Shown piece after piece: positions 6,064-6,658 of a DNA stretch of 6,658 bases. Under the pieces are notes generated by a model. That model was not told the DNA's origin. It searched no databases and was given only the letters and a program-made list of their open reading frames with translations. Made by a program: the position numbers and the translations under genes. Numbering within the stretch: the stretch's first letter is position 1; every line of letters starts with the position of its first letter. The stretch comes from DATIXD01 sp035518875 (GTDB lineage: Bacteria; Pseudomonadota; Gammaproteobacteria; Methylococcales; Methylococcaceae): positions 1 through 6,658 of the forward strand of contig DATIXD010000304.1 in the NCBI GenBank assembly GCA_035518875.1, in the 5' to 3' direction.

Positions 6064-6658
6064 CTATCCGCCACCGCCAATATGCGCGTGAATAGCGTGT
6101 GCAATGTGATGCACCGAGACCCCGGTGATGGTGTTCGAGTTCATGTCGCCAGAGCAAACGAGAGCAACGATTCTTCGTTTGCGATCTACTATCGGGGCTC
6201 CGCTGCAGCCTTTGAACGTTTCATGGCCAGGGTGTTCGACCGGAAGCTCAAAGATGTGGTAATGCCCATCCGTGCGACGGAATTTCAAGCCCGGATAGAT
6301 GGCGGGGGCCGACATATCTGCCGTTTTGCCGCGCTTCACCGGGTGCGCACGGGCAGTGAAGGCGTATATCTCGTCCTTGACGGGGAGATCAGCGAGCGAT
6401 GTTACGAACTCGTGCCGCGGGCGTTCATTCACGATCGAACCGGCGGAATCGCGCTCCTGCATCATCGAAAAGAAGTCGGCCGGCACCTCGGTAAAGGAAA
6501 AATCCAGCTCCTCGGACATCGATGTACGTTGGTCAAGGCGCTGAGCAGTCCATTGCTTTCCGAAGTGGTGGACGAGAGTCTGGTCGACCTCCGGGTCGAA
6601 TCGCATCTCCGCGACCCATCGTCCGAAACTGATGGCATGGGAGACCGAGAGTATCAAC
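6064..6658 (-). CDS. Trypsin-like (chymotrypsin-fold) serine protease, C-terminal part, cut by right edge
   Basis: About 197 residues are visible, ending at a TAG at 6066-6064. The C-terminal motif GCSGAPIVD (150-158, counted from the TTG at 6657), followed by RRIVALVCSGD, is the catalytic-serine strand of trypsin-like peptidases, with S152 as nucleophile. Counting back, D52 in EELDFSF and H7 in ILSVSHA fit the catalytic aspartate and histidine. The H-to-D distance of 45 equals that of chymotrypsin, and D-to-S is 100 against 93. SVSH replaces the usual TAAH. The TTG at 6657 is unlikely to be the true start, because the beta-strands before the histidine would be lost; the N-terminus should lie beyond the window. 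The tail is histidine-rich (HHIAHAIHAHIGGGG). I see no membrane segment or PDZ domain in this part. Substrate and localisation are unknown, and whether a partner domain lies upstream cannot be seen. The gene converges on kbl. Confidence 0.7.
   Translation of the reverse strand, partial: LILSVSHAISFGRWVAEMRFDPEVDQTLVHHFGKQWTAQRLDQRTSMSEELDFSFTEVPADFFSMMQERDSAGSIVNERPRHEFVTSLADLPVKDEIYAFTARAHPVKRGKTADMSAPAIYPGLKFRRTDGHYHIFELPVEHPGHETFKGCSGAPIVDRKRRIVALVCSGDMNSNTITGVSVHHIAHAIHAHIGGGG

Overview
This GC-rich window of bacterial chromosome holds five protein genes and no RNA gene, CRISPR array or insertion sequence that I can recognise. The tdh and kbl products look like close gammaproteobacterial homologues. 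The short palindromes around TAGGTTG/GGGTTA/TAACC at the right are of a kind I associate with GC-rich gammaproteobacteria such as methanotrophs. I would guess a gammaproteobacterium, possibly Methylococcales-like, but this rests on recall and is weak.

Layout: (1) 1-1460, minus strand: the N-terminal 486 residues of a YbbP-type ABC transporter permease, running off the left edge. (2) 1546-3246, minus: a complete major facilitator transporter resembling the BT1/folate-biopterin group, 85 bases upstream of the permease and possibly co-transcribed with it. (3) 3247-3533: a 287-base divergent intergenic region with a perfect 11-bp inverted repeat. (4) 3534-4562 and 4620-5807, plus: tdh and kbl, the two-gene threonine-to-glycine pathway. 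(5) 5808-6063: a convergent intergenic region filled with hairpins, including a 146-bp segment bounded by imperfect terminal inverted repeats. (6) 6064-6658, minus: the C-terminal part of a chymotrypsin-fold serine protease, running off the right edge.

How the genes work together: Tdh oxidises L-threonine to 2-amino-3-ketobutyrate using NAD+. Kbl cleaves that product with CoA to glycine and acetyl-CoA. The unstable intermediate and the tight plus-strand arrangement argue for one transcript. The two minus-strand membrane proteins are a separate unit transcribed away from tdh, and nothing in the sequence links their substrates to threonine. The protease gene converges on kbl and is functionally unrelated as far as can be seen.

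No clearly novel multi-gene system is visible. The items most worth a second look are the hairpin-rich repeat element at 5890-6035, the inverted repeat between the divergent transcripts, and the degenerate but correctly spaced catalytic triad of the edge protease.
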